In this document: one piece after another, positions 32,880 to 36,530 of the stretch
Layout: each line of letters begins with the position of its first letter
Numbering within the stretch: position 1 is the stretch's first letter
Assembly: GCA_002633005.1 (NCBI GenBank)
Contig: NMRA01000376.1
Coordinates: forward strand, 296,989 to 333,518
Reading direction: 5' to 3'
Source: Phoronis australis
Taxonomy: Eukaryota > Phoronida > Phoronidae
DNA: 36,530 nt
Notes under the pieces: generated by a model
Database searches by the model: none
Told to the model about the DNA's origin: nothing
The model's input: the letters and a program-made list of their open reading frames with translations, nothing else
Position numbers and translations under genes: made by a program

Positions 32880-33130
32880 AGCACAATTTATGAAAACTTG
32901 TTTTGATTCATGTTTTGGGTGGAACCTTTGTTTAGTTTTGTTTTTTAATCCTACAAGTTAACATTCCTAACTACACGTGATAAGACCATGAGCGGAGTGG
33001 TGTTCACTGATTACTTCAACTGGAAGAGTCCGTGTATTCCAGTTTGAAGTTTGGTATTTCAGCTTGACTTTAACACCATTGCATGGGACTTTATATTAAA
33101 GTTGTGCAAAATGACCCACCTTGTAAGTGT
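32880..33130 (+). repeat. Diverged duplicate, copy 2 (pair with 27030)
   Basis: See the shared word order given for 27030-27300. The two copies are about 5.8 kb apart in the same orientation and differ by several small indels. A TTTCAG-to-GTAAGT block at 33063-33121 inside this copy looks like an exon (LDFNTIAWDFILKL), but the copy 1 counterpart does not keep the frame. Confidence 0.5.
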
Positions 33131-33494
33131 AAACTGTTATCCTGTGCCCTAATATTGAAACATTCTTCATTTGTTCTGTTTCAGATTTCCAAGGTCTCCG
33201 CAACATTGATGGATGAAAGTTTACCAGGTTTCGGGTGTATCTCCAGTGCCTCACCCCTCCTTGTTACACAAGTTTACCAGCTTTGATCCCACCGTGTTAT
33301 ACAAGACACAGGACCTAGTGGAAGGGGCATTTTAATTGTCATTAAATATGGGATTATGTATGCAGTTTTGTGACCTCGTTGTATTTAGATTTGTGTGCCT
33401 TTGTAATGTATATGTGTATTAAATTCTCAATAAAACCTGTCCTAAAGGTGAACCTGCCTACTTTTTGTTCAGCTGAGGGCATACAAAGAAGATT
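33131..33494. other. Possible 3' exon and poly(A) signal; weak
   Basis: TTGTTCTGTTTCAG at 33172-33185 is a strong acceptor. The following frame reads ISKVSATLMDESLPGFGC and stops at 33285. AATAAA lies at 33429-33434, followed by a T-rich stretch. This arrangement would suit a terminal exon, but no upstream exon with support joins it. Confidence 0.2.
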
Positions 33495-33731
33495 GATGTG
33501 AATTTTCCACTTAATAACAAAATAATTGCCAAAGGTGTCATTTTCCATTTTTAAAAGCGCATTACTTTGTTGCAGATAATAGAAAATTTATCAAAAATTG
33601 TTTTATGACATCTACAAGGAACAAACCATGCTAGCAATAAAATTTTCTTAAGTCTTTGTTTTGGTGAAGAAAATTGACAAAGTAGAATTTCACTTTCTGG
33701 CCACATTGTGTGCTAAATAACTACCACATTG
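33495..33731 (-). mobile_element. MITE family A, copy 7
   Basis: Left end GTGAATTTTCCACTTAATAA, then CAAAATAATTGCC. Right end GTAGAATTTCACTTTCTGGC, then CACATTGTGTGCTAAATAA and CATTG, then TA. Its inner part is the closest match to copy 2 (GACAAAGTAGAATTTCACTT shared exactly). Reverse orientation. Confidence 0.6.
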
Positions 33732-36530
33732 TATGACATTCCGTTCCCCTCCACAAACTCACATTCCTTTAGAATAAATCTTAAAAGTGTTCTAAACCTG
33801 CACTTGGTCTGTTAGCAAGTACCATCTACCACTTGTTAATTTAAATCTTTAGTGATGTAATCCTATGTTAACGTTGTCAGTCCTCAAAAGTTTGGAGCAA
33901 GCTTGAAAATTCCTTACAAAGTTTGCCATATCCACAACCATGACCAATGCTTTAGGCGAGTTGTATACGACAACAGTGGGTAAAGACAGTCTACTTCAAA
34001 ACACAAAATACAATTGATGATACATTGGGAGAATGTCTTATTTGAATAATGCTTCTATAGCTTTGGGAGGTACTGATAATGCATCAATAGGTAACAAAAA
34101 ACGAGCTTTTGGAGAACATTCCAAAAACGGTTAAAATCATAAATTTGATCATATTTTTCAACCAAAAAACCCTATGGATATTTATTTCTTGTATTCAGAT
34201 TTTGCTATTCATGCTGGTTCTCGTATGAATTCTTCATGGTTTTCGAAAAACTCTGTTACAGTGCACGTTTCAAAGAATTCAGACCTAAGCATGGGAATTC
34301 CTTGGTTGGTCAATCCAGTCAAAACAATAACAGATGTCGTCATTGATGACGTATTCGAAACTGAGCCGTGAACAGCTTGTTTCAGTATATGAAACAACGG
34401 TTGTTGTGGACAATTGAAATGATAAAGAAGATTATGTTAATTGACTTTGATTTAAAACTAGGCGATCCAGTTAAAGTATAAGTGCTAACTTTCTTGTGTG
34501 TCGTAGGTTTTAAAAGTGAAGAAATACATTTCATTTCGGTAAGTGTTTTGTTAAATACGCAGACGGGTCATGATGAAAGTAAATAAAAATGGCATCAGCC
34601 TGTTCATTTTTGTTTCCGAGGTTTGTCCATTGAAAATTGTGGTCGGGCCCCACCTCGGGGGTGAAATATTCGTGAGCATATCAAAGAATGTGTTTTACAT
34701 TTGTCCTATCGTGGTTTATTCATCGCCCTCATGTCTATATCATTAAAAAAAATCCAACGATTTGTCACTAGAGAACGAGACGTCTCGAAAACCTTTGAGA
34801 TAAATCGACTAAAGTTGATAAGCTATCATTTCTTATAGTGCCTATTAGTGAAACGTCCAGTGAAGAGAATTTGGATTTGTTTGTACCTTTTCTTTCATTC
34901 GCTATCTTTTTAACCTTGAGATATGTTTTGAGAGGTCTTTATTTTTGTAAGTACGGTTTGTTCAATTCTGAATTGCCCTGTGTTTGTGTTTGTGTTTTAT
35001 TTCACAGTCACTGCTACTGAAAACTATTCATATTGACAGGTTTCTAGGTCACTATGTGTTTAATTCTGAACAAAGGTGACTATCCGGTTTCAAATCAATA
35101 AACGATAATCTGTGATTATCTACTGGGATATGGAAATAATATTTTACTTTTGATTTTCCCTTTTTTAACCTCAGCGAACTTAATGCAAGCCGATTAAATA
35201 TTCCTTTGATCAACTGCATGCCAGCTGCCCAGCTTAGTTGAGAGGGTCTAATATCAATAAAAAAGAATTTGATAGTTTGTGAAATAACTTTTCTCTTCAT
35301 GTTAATGAATTGGCTGTTGATAGATAAATATAAACTCTAAAGTGTAATGAGATATCAAGGGATGTTTCTTAGGGTGGTCGCTGAGTTCTCTCACAATTTT
35401 ACCAACTTAAAAGTTGTCTTAAAATGTCTCTAAACCATCGTTACTTTGGTGGCTAAAGTTGAAATTGTTCATTGACCGTTGTCTTAAATTTCACCAAGAT
35501 AGTCAAAATATTTCTTTTGAAGTGCTTATTAAAATGACTAAACTTTGTTTGTAATTGCTTATGAAATGATATGGCAAGTTCTTGAGGTTCTAATTTTTAT
35601 CAGCGGTTTGCAATCTATTTTTCTTGTAAACACTTCCAAAGTTAATGACATTTCAGCAGCTAATACTGTTAATTAGATGCAACAAATCTCAGCCTTCTGT
35701 CAAAAAACAACTTTTGATTTAGGCTTCTGTTTTAAATCGGCCTGTCTTGTTACTCAGATTAAACACAATTTCAGCGTTGAGAAAAACTGGCGGTTATTAA
35801 TGCTTCAGACCAGTTGCTTGTCACGGCGGATTGGTTTCGATCGCGAACGCTGTATGACCATAAGGAATTTTCTTCGCAATAGACTTTTGTTGAAATGTGG
35901 AGGAATGAAGGTTTTTGTCTCACTTCTGTTGACATCCCGGTTCTAACCTGTTACTGTGTAGTGGGAATGCAACTGAAGATTCTAAGACATCGTGCTGGTT
36001 TTCCACGTGCACGGCTCCTTATAGACGTGCGAGGTTGCGTAACAAGATGATAATTTTGTCCCAACTTCCCTTGCTATGTTGGAAACTGGCAAGTGTTCAA
36101 TTTTTTGTAACCAGTTTGTATTCAAAAAAGGATAGTAACGCGATCATGACGTGGATTTGGAAGAGCGAATATCACTGTAAAGAAATTTAGGTTATTGCGA
36201 CTTTAATCCAGTGGAAACATAACTACAAGCTAAAACTACAGTAAAATAGATCAGTAGTGTAACTTTCCTGGTGGTTGACCACGTTTCTGTAAAAGAATTA
36301 AATCAGTATGTCCATTTCTTGTTGGTTTGCCCCAGGCATTCCTGTGAATTTGCAATAATTCTCGTCTTAGTCCGACTAGTGCCAGGCTTGCGATTACATG
36401 TGCGATCTATTGGCGAGACATAGCCTGCGGCTATTGCCGTATTTTTGTTCTTGCTATTAATTTGGAAACCCAAGACAAGAGGAAAAGTTCAAAAACCAAT
36501 GGAGGCGAAAGGCAATTTGTTTTGGTACGA
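33732..36530. other. Noncoding tail of the window
   Basis: Overlapping frames on both strands at 34174-34397 share the same DNA, so at most one could be real. A CRE-like palindrome sits there at 34338-34351. GGGCCCCACCTCGGGGGTGA near 34647 is a small GC-rich foldback. No exon, RNA gene or transposon end could be supported. Confidence 0.45.
34338..34351. promoter_or_regulatory. Inverted CRE half-sites CGTCATTGATGACG
   Basis: Perfect 6-bp arms, CGTCAT and ATGACG, around TG. TGACGT overlaps the right end. CREB/ATF proteins bind TGACGTCA, and this spaced arrangement is a weaker variant. No promoter is otherwise visible. Confidence 0.25.

Noticed and set aside
33063-33286. Two-exon terminal model with a 64-bp intron and AATAAA
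   Set aside because: The first block lies in the diverged duplication and is not preserved as a frame in the other copy. No upstream exon joins it. Only a weak note was kept.
34174-34397. Opposing 65- and 62-codon frames
   Set aside because: Both read the same DNA on opposite strands, neither has a known motif, and the lengths are within chance.
1-36530. CRISPR arrays, bacterial operons, phage or viral genes
   Set aside because: No regularly spaced repeats of the right size, no ribosome-binding-site-led gene runs and no recognisable viral protein. The sequence is animal-like nuclear DNA.

Overview
This window looks like AT-rich nuclear DNA from an animal, most likely a marine invertebrate. 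Four things suggest this. No open frame exceeds about 150 codons on either strand. There are no bacterial-style gene runs. Several families of short terminal-inverted-repeat elements are present. Two protein remnants (a HIRAN-like fragment and a retrotransposon endonuclease fragment) belong to multicopy families common in invertebrates such as cnidarians, molluscs and hemichordates. The palindrome GTAGGCCTAC near the start also fits. A more exact placement is not supported. From base composition alone, with about 63 percent A+T, the longest stop-free frame expected by chance in 36 kb read six ways is near 120 codons, so most open frames here are what noise would give.

Layout. 0-4.5 kb: a degenerate GAGTAT repeat, a frameshifted HIRAN-like pseudogene (1304-1615), a ~30-bp-period minisatellite (2518-2682), and a ~566-bp element with long terminal inverted repeats (2683-3248). 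4.5-13 kb: mostly featureless, with two copies of a ~240-bp TA-flanked MITE ('family A') and a small hairpin at 8660. 13-19.8 kb: simple repeats, a 140-nt imperfect palindrome (14926-15065) with an RFX-type X-box beside it, a ~138-bp tandem array (15597-16133), a second palindrome (18411-18524), and the only stretch where short candidate exons with compatible splice phases can be drawn (16883-17009, 19603-19715). 21-24.2 kb: an endonuclease fragment from a non-LTR retrotransposon, a second minisatellite of the 30-bp type, two copies of a Tc1-like MITE ('family B'), and a near-perfect 40-bp-arm hairpin MITE (24053-24154). 27-33.7 kb: five more family A copies, a third family B copy, and a diverged duplication shared between about 27.03 and 32.88 kb. 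The last 2.8 kb shows little.

Best overall reading: intergenic or intronic DNA shaped by small nonautonomous DNA transposons. The most distinctive content is the pair of TA-flanked MITE families with ten copies in all, together with three separate foldback structures. No complete gene can be assembled. The candidate exons are given at low confidence, and no function is claimed for them.
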